A stretch of 64,000 nucleotides of DNA, taken from the NCBI GenBank assembly GCA_002427735.1, contig DIYP01000005.1, positions 62,001 through 126,000 of the forward strand, read 5' to 3'. Shown here one piece after another: positions 34,420 through 44,213 of the stretch (its first letter is position 1; each line of letters begins with the position of its first letter). Source of the DNA: Flavobacteriales bacterium UBA6051 (GTDB lineage Bacteria > Bacteroidota > Bacteroidia > Flavobacteriales_D > Crocinitomicaceae). Below the pieces are notes generated by a model, which saw only the letters and a list, made by a program, of their open reading frames with translations, was not told where the DNA came from and ran no database searches. A program made the translations under genes and the position numbers.

Positions 34420-36411
34420 ATGCAAAAATTAGCCGTTTTATCATTTGCCCTTGGCTTATTTATAACTTCAAATAATGCCATCGCACAAGATTTCGTCAAC
34501 TCCGATAGTCTGCTCAAAATTTGGAATAATTCTCAAAAACACGATACTACAAGATTAGTCAGCCTTGAAAAAGCCATAAAGGGATATTTTTTGAACGTAA
34601 ATCTTGACTCGGCAAAGTTGCTGTCAAACCAAATGCTCTCGTTTTCTAAAAAAAACAAAGACGATCTTTATCAAGGAAAGGCATATAACCTTCTCGGAGA
34701 AATTGAAGCGAGAACGGACGATCTCAATAAGTCAATTGAACTATTTAAAAAAGCGCTGGACTTTGGAAGGAAATCCAAAGATCCATTATTGACCTCAGGG
34801 GCTTTAAACAACCTCGGACTCGTAAATGAGTGGATCGGTAATTTCTATGTTGCAATTGATTACTATAGCGAATCCATCAAAATTAATATGGCGGATAGCG
34901 TTAAAAATGTAAAATATATCGCTAAAACAACCATGAATATTGGAGATCTGTTCTACAGTCTGAAAGATTTCGATAAGTCGCTTACCTACTTTCGCAGAGC
35001 TGAGCGAAGTCTGAAAAATGCCCCAGATGATCTTACCGGAGAAAAAGAACTTTCGCTGGCTTATATCTGGTACAACATTGGTAACATATTAATGATTCAG
35101 GGGCATGCCGACCAATCATTGTCATATTATCTGGATGGTAAGAAGTTTTTTGAAAAATGGGGTGATGAACCAGGCTTAACAACAACGTATATTGGAATCG
35201 GGGATGTACACCGTACATTCGGAAGGTATGATGAAGCACTTGAAAATTACTTTCTAGCATTGGCTATTGATGAAAAGTATGGCAATCCTGATGGCTCGGC
35301 AGCATCATGCGCAAATATAAGTGCGTGCTATATTGATCTGAACGATTATAAGAATGCACGAAAGTATGCCAATCGGGCACTAAAGCTGGCCATCGAAGAA
35401 AATATGTTGACTCCAAAAATTGCTGCATTAGAACTCTTAGTAGAAATTAACAAACATGAAGGAAACTATAAAGCAGCTTTCCAAAGATTAGAGGAATTGG
35501 AAGGCCTTCGCGATGAACTAAAAAGTGCCGAAATAAACGAAGAAGTTTTAATGGTTGAAGCACAGTTTAAATATGAACAAAAGAGTTACCTGGATAGCCT
35601 TAAGATAGTGCGTGAAAATGAGCAAACTGAGCGGGAACATAAAGCAGATCTTGCTGATCAGGAAGCTAAAAAACGTCTTGCCTATTGGATCGGAGGAGCT
35701 GTTTTGATAATTGCGTTGTTACTTGCCTTTAGTTACTTCCAAAAAAGAAAAAGAAACCAGGAACTAGAAGAGAAAAACGCCATTATTGCCGCTGCTCTTG
35801 AGGAAAAAGGAATCCTACTGAGAGAAATTAGTCATCGTGTGAAGAACAATATGCAAATGATTTCTGGATTACTGCATTTAAAGGCCAAAAACACTACTGA
35901 CCCGAAAGTTCAGGCAGCATTACGCGACAGCCAGTCAAGAGTTGATTCCATGGGCCTTATTCATCAAAAGATGTACCTCAATGATAATTTTGATACCATC
36001 GACATTACGGAATATACGAGAGACATTGTTCGCGTACTTATTGATTGTTCGACCTCTCCAGAAGTGTACAACTGCACCATTAATGGAAATAATATCCTTA
36101 TCAGCCTTGAAAAAGGACAAGCTGTGGCTTTTGTTATTCACGAACTCATCACAAATAGCCTAAAACATGCTTGGGTAGAAGAAGATAAAACCAGAGAAAT
36201 CAACCTAAGCTATACGGTGCAGGAAAAACACATTCAATTGCATTATCAGGATAATGGAAAAGGACTGAACAACGGCGTAGATTTATCTAAGAGTAAAACA
36301 CTTGGCCTAAAATTGTTGCATTCTTTTGCGAAACGACAATTAGGTGGAGAGATCAATTACTTTACTGGTGATCATGGCGGAGCTAATTTTGTAATTCTTA
36401 TTAAAAAATAA
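34420..36411 (+). CDS. TPR-containing HisKA_2 sensor kinase, orphan
   Basis: Sensor kinase of 663 residues. It has a signal peptide (ALGLFITSNNAIAQD), about six to seven TPRs outside the membrane (about 60-385), a coiled coil, one membrane helix (WIGGAVLIIALLLAFSYF, about 425-442), and a HisKA_2 domain with the acceptor His near residue 472 in REISHRVKNNMQMISGLL. A HATPase domain follows (VIHELITNSLKHAW, then DNGKGL and GLKLLHSF). The kinase core closely resembles the shorter kinase at 55287-56075, which has its own LytTR regulator. No regulator gene is adjacent here, and the next gene is convergent. It may therefore feed into that distant regulator. Confidence 0.9.
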   Translation: MQKLAVLSFALGLFITSNNAIAQDFVNSDSLLKIWNNSQKHDTTRLVSLEKAIKGYFLNVNLDSAKLLSNQMLSFSKKNKDDLYQGKAYNLLGEIEARTDDLNKSIELFKKALDFGRKSKDPLLTSGALNNLGLVNEWIGNFYVAIDYYSESIKINMADSVKNVKYIAKTTMNIGDLFYSLKDFDKSLTYFRRAERSLKNAPDDLTGEKELSLAYIWYNIGNILMIQGHADQSLSYYLDGKKFFEKWGDEPGLTTTYIGIGDVHRTFGRYDEALENYFLALAIDEKYGNPDGSAASCANISACYIDLNDYKNARKYANRALKLAIEENMLTPKIAALELLVEINKHEGNYKAAFQRLEELEGLRDELKSAEINEEVLMVEAQFKYEQKSYLDSLKIVRENEQTEREHKADLADQEAKKRLAYWIGGAVLIIALLLAFSYFQKRKRNQELEEKNAIIAAALEEKGILLREISHRVKNNMQMISGLLHLKAKNTTDPKVQAALRDSQSRVDSMGLIHQKMYLNDNFDTIDITEYTRDIVRVLIDCSTSPEVYNCTINGNNILISLEKGQAVAFVIHELITNSLKHAWVEEDKTREINLSYTVQEKHIQLHYQDNGKGLNNGVDLSKSKTLGLKLLHSFAKRQLGGEINYFTGDHGGANFVILIKK

Positions 36412-36439
36412 CTCTGTCCTTGGCCGATTTAAAAGTAAA

Positions 36440-36469
36440 AAAGGAAGCCTAACGAATAGTGCTTCCTTT
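36440..36469. terminator. Bidirectional terminator between convergent genes
   Basis: AAAGGAAGC (36440-36448) and GCTTCCTTT (36461-36469) pair perfectly around a 12-base loop, with A- and T-rich flanks on both sides. It separates the TPR kinase (plus) from the giant T9SS gene (minus). Confidence 0.75.
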
Positions 36470-36491
36470 ACCTAACTTAATCTACTCGCTA

Positions 36492-39400
36492 TTACAGCTT
36501 CTCTAATTTCAATACACGGGTCTCATTACCTTCTTTGATATAGACAAGGTATAACCCACTATTAAGGCCACTTAGATCTAGTTGAAGTTGTGAACCACTG
36601 AATGTTTCGGCCTGCAGCACTACCTTACCTGCTAAGTCTACCAGTTGAACATTCATTTGACTCACCTGCTTTTCAAATTCTAGTGTTACAGTTTTATTTG
36701 TTGGATTCGGATACATTCGAATGGTATTCTCTGTCATTTCATGCACACTCAACGAACTATAGTAGTGCTCATCCGAGAAGCCTGTGCAACCATTCGCGAA
36801 GGTTACTTCTACCCAGTAGTTTCCAGTCTGATTCGCTATATAATTCTGACTTGTTGCACCTGGAATGGGATTTCCTTCAAAGTACCATTGATACGATACA
36901 CCGGCGGTTGCAAATAACGTATCTTCATCTGCGGTAATGGACACAATTGGTGTAGCAAGCATTTCAACATTAACAACTTGCGATATACAGGTTTCATTTT
37001 CACCAAACAAAACATGTGAAGTATACCTTCCAGCCTCTATGAATGTCGCGCCATCTAAATCGCTAATATGTTCAGGTGAATTAATGGCATTCCCATTTAA
37101 CGAAGAAAGCTGTTCTTCCACATTATTTCCACAGCCAAAGACTGAATTATCATTGCGTTTTATTAACGTTGTATACTCTCCGGTGGAAACTAAATCTACA
37201 CCGCTTAATCCCATCAGAACAGGACGTGTTGTATCATTAAAGTTTCCGGTTCCTAGTTGACCAAGTGTATTATTACCTGTCATGTATAATTTGTTGTCAC
37301 TACTGAGAAAAGCACTATGAGCCGCGCCACCTTCTGCATGGATGATATTCTGCAAGTCAGACACCTCCGGGGTAAGTCGATTGTTTAAATCTCCCAATCC
37401 TAATTGCCCAGAACCATTACTGCCCCATACAAGCAAATCTCCGGCAGCATCAATGGCAAAACTATGATACTCACCTGCTCCTACAGATACAGCGTTACTA
37501 ATACCTACAACCTGCACGGGTGTGGATGAACTTATCATTGTTCCTTCTCCTAATTGGCCATAATCATTGTTCCCAACGGTCCATACCGTACCGTCATTTT
37601 TCAATATGACGAAGTGTTCTTTACCTCCGGCGATGGAGTCAGTGTTGTTCAAAACAGTATTCTGGAAAGGAAACGTTATCACTGCAGTATTGCCCGTTCC
37701 TAACTGTCCCTGCGTATTGCTTCCCCAAACATATACATCGCCAGCATTTGTCACGGCCATACTACTCGATTTTGATGTCGCAACGGTCTTAATATTGGTC
37801 ATCGTAGGAACAGCTTGAGGCACGTTCACAGAGGTATATGTTCCATCTCCTAATTGACCAGAACTATTCTCTCCCCAGGAATACAATTCTTCCGCATTCG
37901 ATATACCAAGTACAAAACCGTAGCCAGCGGAAAGCTCATCAAACTGAACGTTTGTTGCAGCTACTAAAGGTTCGCCACTGTTTAAGTTATTTCCATTTCC
38001 AAAAGAACCTGTTGCATTTTGCCCAAAAGACCATACATCGCCATTTCCTCCAGAAGTTATGCCCAGTGCGTAGTCACCTGAATCATACGCGACATAAGCC
38101 GTATCATTGGCACCAGCGATCGGATTTCCATCCACATACCATTGGTTCCCATACGACGAATTACTGACCAGTATTACAGAATCACCTTCACAAAAAGTAG
38201 CAGTTGATAATGGATCAATCGAAGGCTCAGTTAACACATTCATCAAGATATAATCGTCATAGGGTTGTGTGCACAATGTGGTCGTATTGTAGCCGACAAA
38301 TGTAACCTCATCCATATCTGAAAGTACTGATGATACATAGGTGTTTGTTGCTCCCATTGGTCCGGTAGAAATACCATTTAGGAAGAACTCATACTGATCT
38401 GCGCCTGCCGCAGTAAATGTTACGGGAGTTCCGTCACAAATCATAGCGGAAGGACTCACATCGAGACTAAGGTCCATGGTATTAACGGTGAAGATGAATA
38501 CATCGGGATTTGAAGGACAATCGCCGTTCAAACCTGTTACAGAAATGATGTATCCATCTTCTAACGCATCAGTGTCGAATGAACCCGCACTTCCAACCTG
38601 TTGCGTTATACCGTTAAGATCAAATTGATACTCCATAGCACCAGATGAAGAAATATTCACTAAATCATTAAGGCAAATCGTTGTTCCCGGTGTGACCAAA
38701 GAAGAAATCGTAGGATAATTAAATACTGTAAATTCAAAACTATTTTGACTTGGACTCACGCATCCGTTGGTTTCACCAAGAACAGTCACAACATCACCGT
38801 TATTCAATGAGGAATTGAAGCTACTAACTCCAGAAAAAGGCCCCGCAGGTACATTGTTTACTTCAAACTGATAATTGATCGCACCAAAGGCTTCAACATC
38901 TGTGTTCTCGCCAACACATATGGAAGTATCTCCATTATTGGTAAGGTAAACTACCGGGTATGCATAAACAGTGAACATCAGGTTATTTGAGTTCCCCATA
39001 CATCCGAGACTTGAACCAATTACTGAAATATTGTCTCCATTGGTTAGTCCTGTTGTAGTAAATATAGGATTCGCCGTAGCTGATCCTTGAGATGCGCCAT
39101 TTACAAAAAATTCATAGTCTGTCGCTCCCGAGGCAGTAAAATCAACGTTATCACCGATACAAATCTCTTGATTAGGATCTGAACTGGACAAAGAAACCAC
39201 CGGAGTCGGATTCACCACAATTGCATTCATAGTGTCACGATCAGTGCAGCCCTGACCAGTTGCAACTTCAACCGCAACTTCATCACCATCTACAAGGCCA
39301 TTCAACGTTATTGTATTGTTTACCGAAGGGGCACCTTGTGATACTCCATTAATGAAAAATGCATAAATGTCTCCTCCAGCACCAGTATAGGTTACGGCCT

Positions 39401-42400
39401 CTCCTGCGCATATTGTATTGTTGGGATCAGAAGAACTGATAGATGCGGTAGGGCTAGTGTTAATAAGAATCGCCATCGTAGTCGTATCAAAACAATTATT
39501 TGTTTCACCCACTACCTCTAGATCAAAAAGACCAGAAGGAAATCCTGATGAATTCAGTGTGTTTAGTGATGCAGAAGGTCCTTGTGATGTCCCATCAACG
39601 AAAAATTCATAGTTGTTTGCACCACCAGCCGTATAATCAACGACATCGCTCTCACAATAGACATTATTGATATCTGTGCTTGTCAATGACACATTTGGAA
39701 TGGGATTTACGGTTGTCGTAATTCCGGTAGATGATGAAGGACATCCTAACAATGATCCAGAAACAGAAACTGTTTGACCGTTCAATAAACCCGATGTACT
39801 AAAGGTGTTATTCGCCGACATTGATCCCTGCGGAGTTGCTCCCACAAAAAACTGGTACATATCAGCTCCTGCACCCGTAAAAATGACATTTTCATTGGCA
39901 CAAATCGTATTATCCAAATCGGAGCTAGTTAACGTTATTACAGGGATTGGGTTAACAGCAATGTTCATCACTAAACTCGTATCCGTACATCCGTTTCCGC
40001 CTATCCCAATTACTTGCACCTGATTGTTTCCGATGGTCAGTGAAGGATTGCTCAAGGTAGTGAGTACTGAAGGGCCCTGCACAGAAGTCCCATTTACGTA
40101 AAACTCATATGATCCGGCATTCGCTCCCGTGAACTCGATCGCATCTCCATCACAAATAGTATTGTCTAAATCGCTAGAAAAGAAGTTCACAACAGGATTA
40201 TTGAGAACAGTGAAGGTTTCTGACGCATCTATAATGCAAGTATTTGATTCACCCTGCACTGTTATTGTTTGCCCATCTATCAACGTTTGAGTAGTTAATA
40301 TCGCTACGGTAGAAGGTCCCTGCACACTTGAGCCATCGATAAAAAATTCGTAATTCGTTGCACCGGAAGCCGTGAAAATCACTTCCGTTCCAAAACAAAT
40401 GGTATTGTCCCCGTCATCGTTATTTATCAACGTCGTTGTTGGTGACGTTAGTACGGTCATATTGATAGGCATTGCCTGCGAAGAACATGCTCCTAAAACA
40501 CCTGTTACGCTGATAATATCTCCATCATTCAATCCTGTTGTTATTAGAGCAGGATTTGTTCCTAACTGAGCAGAACTTCCATTGACAAAAAACTCGTACA
40601 AAGGAGCGCCTGATGCAGTGAACGTTACCTGATCTCCCGAACAAATTGAGTTATCCAGATCTGAAGAAGTCATGCTCACCGAAGGCGAAGGGTTGACAAT
40701 GTAGGTATAGCTCTCTGGCGCCATCATTTGACATGTTGTAGCATTAACGCCTAGCATGGTTATCGTATCATTGGCCGTTAATGCAGCCGTTGTATAGCTT
40801 GTTATTCCAGAAAGTGTCTGAACGACGACGCCATTTATATAAAACTCGTATTGATCTGCACCAGATCCGGTAAATGTAACTGACTCTCCATCACAAATGA
40901 CATTCCCAGACACTGATGATGTTAGTGTTGTTGTAGGAAGCGGATCTACGGTAAAGGTCATAGAAAGTGTATCCCGGCATCCCAACGTATCGCGAACAAC
41001 AGCATAAATCACATCACTATTGTTCAATGTGTCTGTTCCAAAGACATTGATCGTATCTGCAAAACCTGTGACACTGGATGAGTTGATAAAAAACTGATAT
41101 TCATATGAGGGTTCAGCTGGATTTGCTGCCACAAAACCTACGCTATCCGAATCACAAATTGTCTGATCCAAGTCAGAGCTCGTAAAATTGAACGTTGGAA
41201 TGTCATGTACCGTATATCCAAGAGCGGGCATGGTATCGCTTACACACCCTTCCTCATACGCCAAAACACTCACGGTATCTTCATCTACCAGAACACTTGT
41301 TGTATAGAGCGTATCATTCTTGGAAGGCGTGTTCAATGAAACACCATTCAGAAAAAACTCAAAAAGAGCACTATCCGAATAACTGGAAGCTTCAAATGTA
41401 ACCTCAGTGCCCGCACATATAGCACCATCTAAATCGGTTGTTGTCAAAACAATTGACGGATTATAAATTTCTATTTGGAATGTTGTATCGTCGCTACACT
41501 GATTAACGGTGTTGGTTGTCTCCAGTTTCACAGTGATTGTTCCGGCATAGGTGAAGACATGTTGAGTGGTATCAACCTCGTATGTTACATAAATGCTATC
41601 TTGAGGTGGAGGTGACGGTTGCCAGTAGCCAGTCGACCCATCTCCGAAATACCATTTTGATGTGAGATCGTCCAGATTCCCTGTTTCTACTGTCGAAAGG
41701 TTCGTGAAAACTGTGGTATCACCCAAGCAAAACGGTCCATCTACTGTGAGGTTCGCTATCGTCGCCGGAGTTTGATCAAAAATCCATCCTGGATTCGATA
41801 CACTATCTATGGAATGAAATGTAGTAATTGCAACCCCTCCACTGGCATCAATTTGCTCCAGTGTCAAGGCCTGACAAGAAAAGCTATTTGTAGTGGCCGT
41901 TAAGTTTGCCAGATTATTGGTCGCGGAGGTATCAGTAGACCCTAGGTAAATTGCCTGTGCGCAATTACTGAATAGGATGAGGCTATCGTTTACCGTTTGA
42001 GTCTTCCCTGCTTCTAGATATACTTCAGATCCGGGTAATATCCGCAGCTTATTGAAGCTATTATCACCATTGACAATCTGTTGAACCGTATTTGGATAAT
42101 TCTGAAAGTTCAGTGTTACATCGTAAAAGGTATGGCCGTATGATTTAAGACCATTCAGATAACGCTGCGTTTCCGCCAAATACTTTACTGTATCACCTAT
42201 ATAGATATGAGAAGTTCCGGCGTTCAATACCAAACCTGTATCTCTGAGTGTGTTAAATTCTCTGACAACTTCAATCGTCGAATTTCCTAAATCCAACTGC
42301 CGAGCATCTAGACTGGTGGTCGTGTCATTGACAGAACTAAACCAGCCCGTCCGAACAGTATTGTTCAGTGTATTTAACTGTCCCTTAAGCAATGAAATAG

Positions 42401-43886
42401 TTGACGAGTCACTCATGTACAGGTCATCAACAAACTGCACAACATCTCCATTATTCAAGGGCGAAATAGTTAGTGATGCGTCGGTCTCAGCGCCATTCAC
42501 AGTTAACGTACCTGGCCTATTCATAATGAGTGTTGGTATATAGCTCGACCTGCCTACAAACAAGTCTGCGTGTAATATTATATCTCCATATGCATACATC
42601 GACGAATCCATAACTAAAGATTGGTTCCCTATTATTCCTGTCCAGTCCATGGAGAGGAAGAAAGCAGTATCATCTATCGTGACAGTTTGACCGGAAAGGC
42701 TAAAAGAATTAGCATCAAAAAATACTTGTTGCAGTGAATCAGGAATACAGCCATTCGGCAGACCACCTGAAACATACGACCAATGAGCGCCGTCATTCCA
42801 GTTTCCACTATTCCCGATCCAAAACATACTTCCTCCTACGATAGGTGTCCAACCTGAAGCATTTGTAAGTGTTTCGTTAATGACTTCGTAGAGTGGCCCC
42901 GCCAATGCATCAACATCCGTAATGTCTACTGACGATAAAAGAAGTTGCGGAAATCCCGTCTTTTCAATCATGGCATTTCCTCCAACACCCGTTGTTGTGA
43001 TCATCATTGGCGCAACGCAAGACCCATTTGCGATCAAAGAATCTGCACGCAGCGTCATTGTATTTTCAATTTTCAATTGACTGGATTGCACAAGGTCAAG
43101 TAAACCAAAGTCATTGGTGCCGTAGCATTCGAAATCCAGAGCGGAAGAAGATATCACAGTATCGTAGCTAAGGTTTCCACCATAGAACTGGGCGAGTGTT
43201 GCGTTATCCCCCAACATAATGGTTGATCCACCACCGGTCCATGTCAAGTTTGTTCCGTCAACATCCCAATAACCATTGCTAATATTTAGCAAGGCATTGG
43301 TTACCGTAATCGCTCTGATTGAAGGAAGATTTGCATGAAACTCCAGGCAAGTAAGTGTATCATCGCTGAGGTCAATTCCTCCCATGTCTACATACAGGGT
43401 ATTGTTACCAATATTAAAATTGTCAGTAGTACTGACATCATTCCCGATTATGCGAAAACTCTGATTCCAGATAGTTCCGAGAGAACTAATGACTTCACCT
43501 GGGGAAGCTGCATTCAGTGTAATTTCTCCCCAAGTTCCAGTGAATAAAACACTACTTGCATTTCCCAAAAGTGACCCGGTTATTTCGAAAGTAATGGGAG
43601 CTGGCGAATCAAAGGTAAACTGGTTAGAAACCAGTGAAAAATCGAAGTCCAAAACATTGATATTGGCATTCATAGTGACAACACCAGCTACGGTAAGTCC
43701 TGAGTTATCATCAAAAATAGCGTTATCAGAAGCCGATGGAACTGACACTCCAGCTGGCCCTCCTGATGACAAAGACCAATGATTTATATCATTCCAATTC
43801 CCGGTTCCTCCAATCCAAAAATGATCAACGGCGAACGTGGTAAACGCAGTGCTAAAAAAGAACAGTAGTGCTAATATTTTGCTCAT
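36492..43886 (-). CDS. Giant T9SS-secreted multidomain protein (Ig-like repeats, RCC1 propeller, type A signal)
   Basis: Secreted protein of 2,464 residues. The ATG at 43886 is chosen because a signal peptide follows at once (SKILALLFFFSTAFTTFA); the open frame extends 34 codons further through the repeat arm at 43937-43967. In order: two beta-strand-repeat regions opened by WIGGTGNWNDINHWS and WIGNSGNWNDGAHWS; a PKD-like domain (WYFGDGSTGYW); 13 Ig-like repeats of about 80 residues (TICSGDQVTFTASG, YEFFVNG); seven RCC1-type units (VYVWGSNTQGQLGTG); one more Ig-like unit (VSYQWYFEGNPIPGA); and a type A sorting domain (IRMYPNPTNKTVTLEF, ending LYLVYIKEGNETRVLKLEKL). It is probably a surface or released adhesin-like protein. 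It is divergent from the SprB-like operon and shares a mirrored upstream element with it. Confidence 0.9.
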   Translation of the reverse strand: MSKILALLFFFSTAFTTFAVDHFWIGGTGNWNDINHWSLSSGGPAGVSVPSASDNAIFDDNSGLTVAGVVTMNANINVLDFDFSLVSNQFTFDSPAPITFEITGSLLGNASSVLFTGTWGEITLNAASPGEVISSLGTIWNQSFRIIGNDVSTTDNFNIGNNTLYVDMGGIDLSDDTLTCLEFHANLPSIRAITVTNALLNISNGYWDVDGTNLTWTGGGSTIMLGDNATLAQFYGGNLSYDTVISSSALDFECYGTNDFGLLDLVQSSQLKIENTMTLRADSLIANGSCVAPMMITTTGVGGNAMIEKTGFPQLLLSSVDITDVDALAGPLYEVINETLTNASGWTPIVGGSMFWIGNSGNWNDGAHWSYVSGGLPNGCIPDSLQQVFFDANSFSLSGQTVTIDDTAFFLSMDWTGIIGNQSLVMDSSMYAYGDIILHADLFVGRSSYIPTLIMNRPGTLTVNGAETDASLTISPLNNGDVVQFVDDLYMSDSSTISLLKGQLNTLNNTVRTGWFSSVNDTTTSLDARQLDLGNSTIEVVREFNTLRDTGLVLNAGTSHIYIGDTVKYLAETQRYLNGLKSYGHTFYDVTLNFQNYPNTVQQIVNGDNSFNKLRILPGSEVYLEAGKTQTVNDSLILFSNCAQAIYLGSTDTSATNNLANLTATTNSFSCQALTLEQIDASGGVAITTFHSIDSVSNPGWIFDQTPATIANLTVDGPFCLGDTTVFTNLSTVETGNLDDLTSKWYFGDGSTGYWQPSPPPQDSIYVTYEVDTTQHVFTYAGTITVKLETTNTVNQCSDDTTFQIEIYNPSIVLTTTDLDGAICAGTEVTFEASSYSDSALFEFFLNGVSLNTPSKNDTLYTTSVLVDEDTVSVLAYEEGCVSDTMPALGYTVHDIPTFNFTSSDLDQTICDSDSVGFVAANPAEPSYEYQFFINSSSVTGFADTINVFGTDTLNNSDVIYAVVRDTLGCRDTLSMTFTVDPLPTTTLTSSVSGNVICDGESVTFTGSGADQYEFYINGVVVQTLSGITSYTTAALTANDTITMLGVNATTCQMMAPESYTYIVNPSPSVSMTSSDLDNSICSGDQVTFTASGAPLYEFFVNGSSAQLGTNPALITTGLNDGDIISVTGVLGACSSQAMPINMTVLTSPTTTLINNDDGDNTICFGTEVIFTASGATNYEFFIDGSSVQGPSTVAILTTQTLIDGQTITVQGESNTCIIDASETFTVLNNPVVNFFSSDLDNTICDGDAIEFTGANAGSYEFYVNGTSVQGPSVLTTLSNPSLTIGNNQVQVIGIGGNGCTDTSLVMNIAVNPIPVITLTSSDLDNTICANENVIFTGAGADMYQFFVGATPQGSMSANNTFSTSGLLNGQTVSVSGSLLGCPSSSTGITTTVNPIPNVSLTSTDINNVYCESDVVDYTAGGANNYEFFVDGTSQGPSASLNTLNSSGFPSGLFDLEVVGETNNCFDTTTMAILINTSPTASISSSDPNNTICAGEAVTYTGAGGDIYAFFINGVSQGAPSVNNTITLNGLVDGDEVAVEVATGQGCTDRDTMNAIVVNPTPVVSLSSSDPNQEICIGDNVDFTASGATDYEFFVNGASQGSATANPIFTTTGLTNGDNISVIGSSLGCMGNSNNLMFTVYAYPVVYLTNNGDTSICVGENTDVEAFGAINYQFEVNNVPAGPFSGVSSFNSSLNNGDVVTVLGETNGCVSPSQNSFEFTVFNYPTISSLVTPGTTICLNDLVNISSSGAMEYQFDLNGITQQVGSAGSFDTDALEDGYIISVTGLNGDCPSNPDVFIFTVNTMDLSLDVSPSAMICDGTPVTFTAAGADQYEFFLNGISTGPMGATNTYVSSVLSDMDEVTFVGYNTTTLCTQPYDDYILMNVLTEPSIDPLSTATFCEGDSVILVSNSSYGNQWYVDGNPIAGANDTAYVAYDSGDYALGITSGGNGDVWSFGQNATGSFGNGNNLNSGEPLVAATNVQFDELSAGYGFVLGISNAEELYSWGENSSGQLGDGTYTSVNVPQAVPTMTNIKTVATSKSSSMAVTNAGDVYVWGSNTQGQLGTGNTAVITFPFQNTVLNNTDSIAGGKEHFVILKNDGTVWTVGNNDYGQLGEGTMISSSTPVQVVGISNAVSVGAGEYHSFAIDAAGDLLVWGSNGSGQLGLGDLNNRLTPEVSDLQNIIHAEGGAAHSAFLSSDNKLYMTGNNTLGQLGTGNFNDTTRPVLMGLSGVDLVSTGEYTTLIKRNDNSVFGCGNNVEEQLSSLNGNAINSPEHISDLDGATFIEAGRYTSHVLFGENETCISQVVNVEMLATPIVSITADEDTLFATAGVSYQWYFEGNPIPGATSQNYIANQTGNYWVEVTFANGCTGFSDEHYYSSLSVHEMTENTIRMYPNPTNKTVTLEFEKQVSQMNVQLVDLAGKVVLQAETFSGSQLQLDLSGLNSGLYLVYIKEGNETRVLKLEKL
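37000..38060 (-). repeat. Seven RCC1-type repeats within the giant secreted protein
   Basis: Seven units of the type xxVWxWGxNxxGQLGxG followed by a variable strand region, for example LYSWGENSSGQLGDG and LLVWGSNGSGQLGLG. The last one (SVFGCGNNVEEQLSSLN) is degenerate. Seven units are what a closed RCC1 propeller needs. Confidence 0.85.
38230..41470 (-). repeat. Thirteen tandem Ig-like repeats within the giant secreted protein
   Basis: Each unit is about 80 residues with the pattern SSDxDNxIC-xG-xxVxFTASGAxxYEFFVNG-xxxQG, then a later conserved Cys near the end. I count 13 copies by the YEFF/YQFF motif. The two cysteines per unit could form a disulfide. Units differ at DNA level, so this is an old rather than a recent expansion. 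Confidence 0.8.
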
Positions 43887-43907
43887 AACAATATCGTAGG
43901 TTTGCGT

Positions 43908-43936
43908 CGAACATATACAAATCTCATGACCCAAAT
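43908..43936 (-). promoter_or_regulatory. Promoter-like element of the giant secreted protein gene
   Basis: On the minus strand TATGTTCG (43908-43915) fits TAnnTTTG with one mismatch and is followed by A. It starts exactly 21 bp beyond the outer end of the left repeat arm, whose T-tract occupies the -33 position. The start codon is 21 bp downstream. Confidence 0.5.
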
Positions 43937-43967
43937 AAAAAAATGTCGTGAGCCGCAGTTTTTTGTC
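43937..43967. repeat. Left arm of 31-bp perfect inverted repeat
   Basis: A run of seven A, then TGTCGTGAGCCGCAG, six T and GTC. It is the exact reverse complement of 44154-44184. The identity stops abruptly on both sides of the arm. Confidence 0.95.
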
Positions 43968-44153
43968 CTTGTTTGACTCCTTGATCATTTTACCTGTCTT
44001 TTTTCAGCACTTTTTCGCGAAGTGTAATCCGCTTGAATCAGCTGGCTTTCGAAGCGAAATACGATTTCTGAAACACGCTTGATTTTTAATCATGAACCTC
44101 AAGTTTTTTTCATCTGTTTTAGGTGAGAAAAGTAGGTGATTTTGTCGTTGGCA

Positions 44154-44184
44154 GACAAAAAACTGCGGCTCACGACATTTTTTT
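44154..44184. repeat. Right arm of 31-bp perfect inverted repeat
   Basis: GAC, six A, CTGCGGCTCACGACA and seven T. It is the exact reverse complement of 43937-43967, 186 bp away. Read outwards it ends in a T-tract that borders the -33 region of the plus-strand promoter-like element. Confidence 0.95.
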
Positions 44185-44213
44185 TGCGTGACCTCCTTTA
44201 ATGGCTAAGTTCG
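44183..44213 (+). promoter_or_regulatory. Promoter-like element of the SprB-like operon
   Basis: TTTG at 44183-44186 and TAAGTTCG at 44206-44213 are separated by 19 bp, close to the Bacteroidota -33/-7 arrangement. The -7-like element starts 21 bp beyond the right repeat arm, the same distance as on the left side. It argues against translation starting at the ATG at 44201, which overlaps it. Confidence 0.5.

Noticed and set aside
36602..43782. Several open frames of 65-111 codons on the plus strand within the giant T9SS gene
   Set aside because: They follow the repeat pattern of the opposite strand, lack start regions and known motifs, and are explained by codon bias of a long repetitive gene.
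43887..43988. Extension of the giant T9SS protein by 34 codons upstream of 43886
   Set aside because: The extra residues run through the repeat arm and come before a clear signal peptide that has its own ATG.
44144..44185. Hairpin GTCGT/ACGAC plus GCAG/CTGC followed by eight T, resembling an intrinsic terminator
   Set aside because: The stem has a large uneven internal loop, its 5' half lies outside the repeat arm and is not present on the left side, and no gene ends upstream. The shared arm with fixed spacing to -7-like motifs is a better explanation.
43927..44193. TGACC on both sides of the inverted repeat (43927-43931 and 44189-44193) as target-site duplication of a MITE
   Set aside because: The copies are 5 and 4 bp away from the arms rather than adjacent, and a 5-mer match is weak. 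A mobile element remains possible but is not supported enough to annotate.
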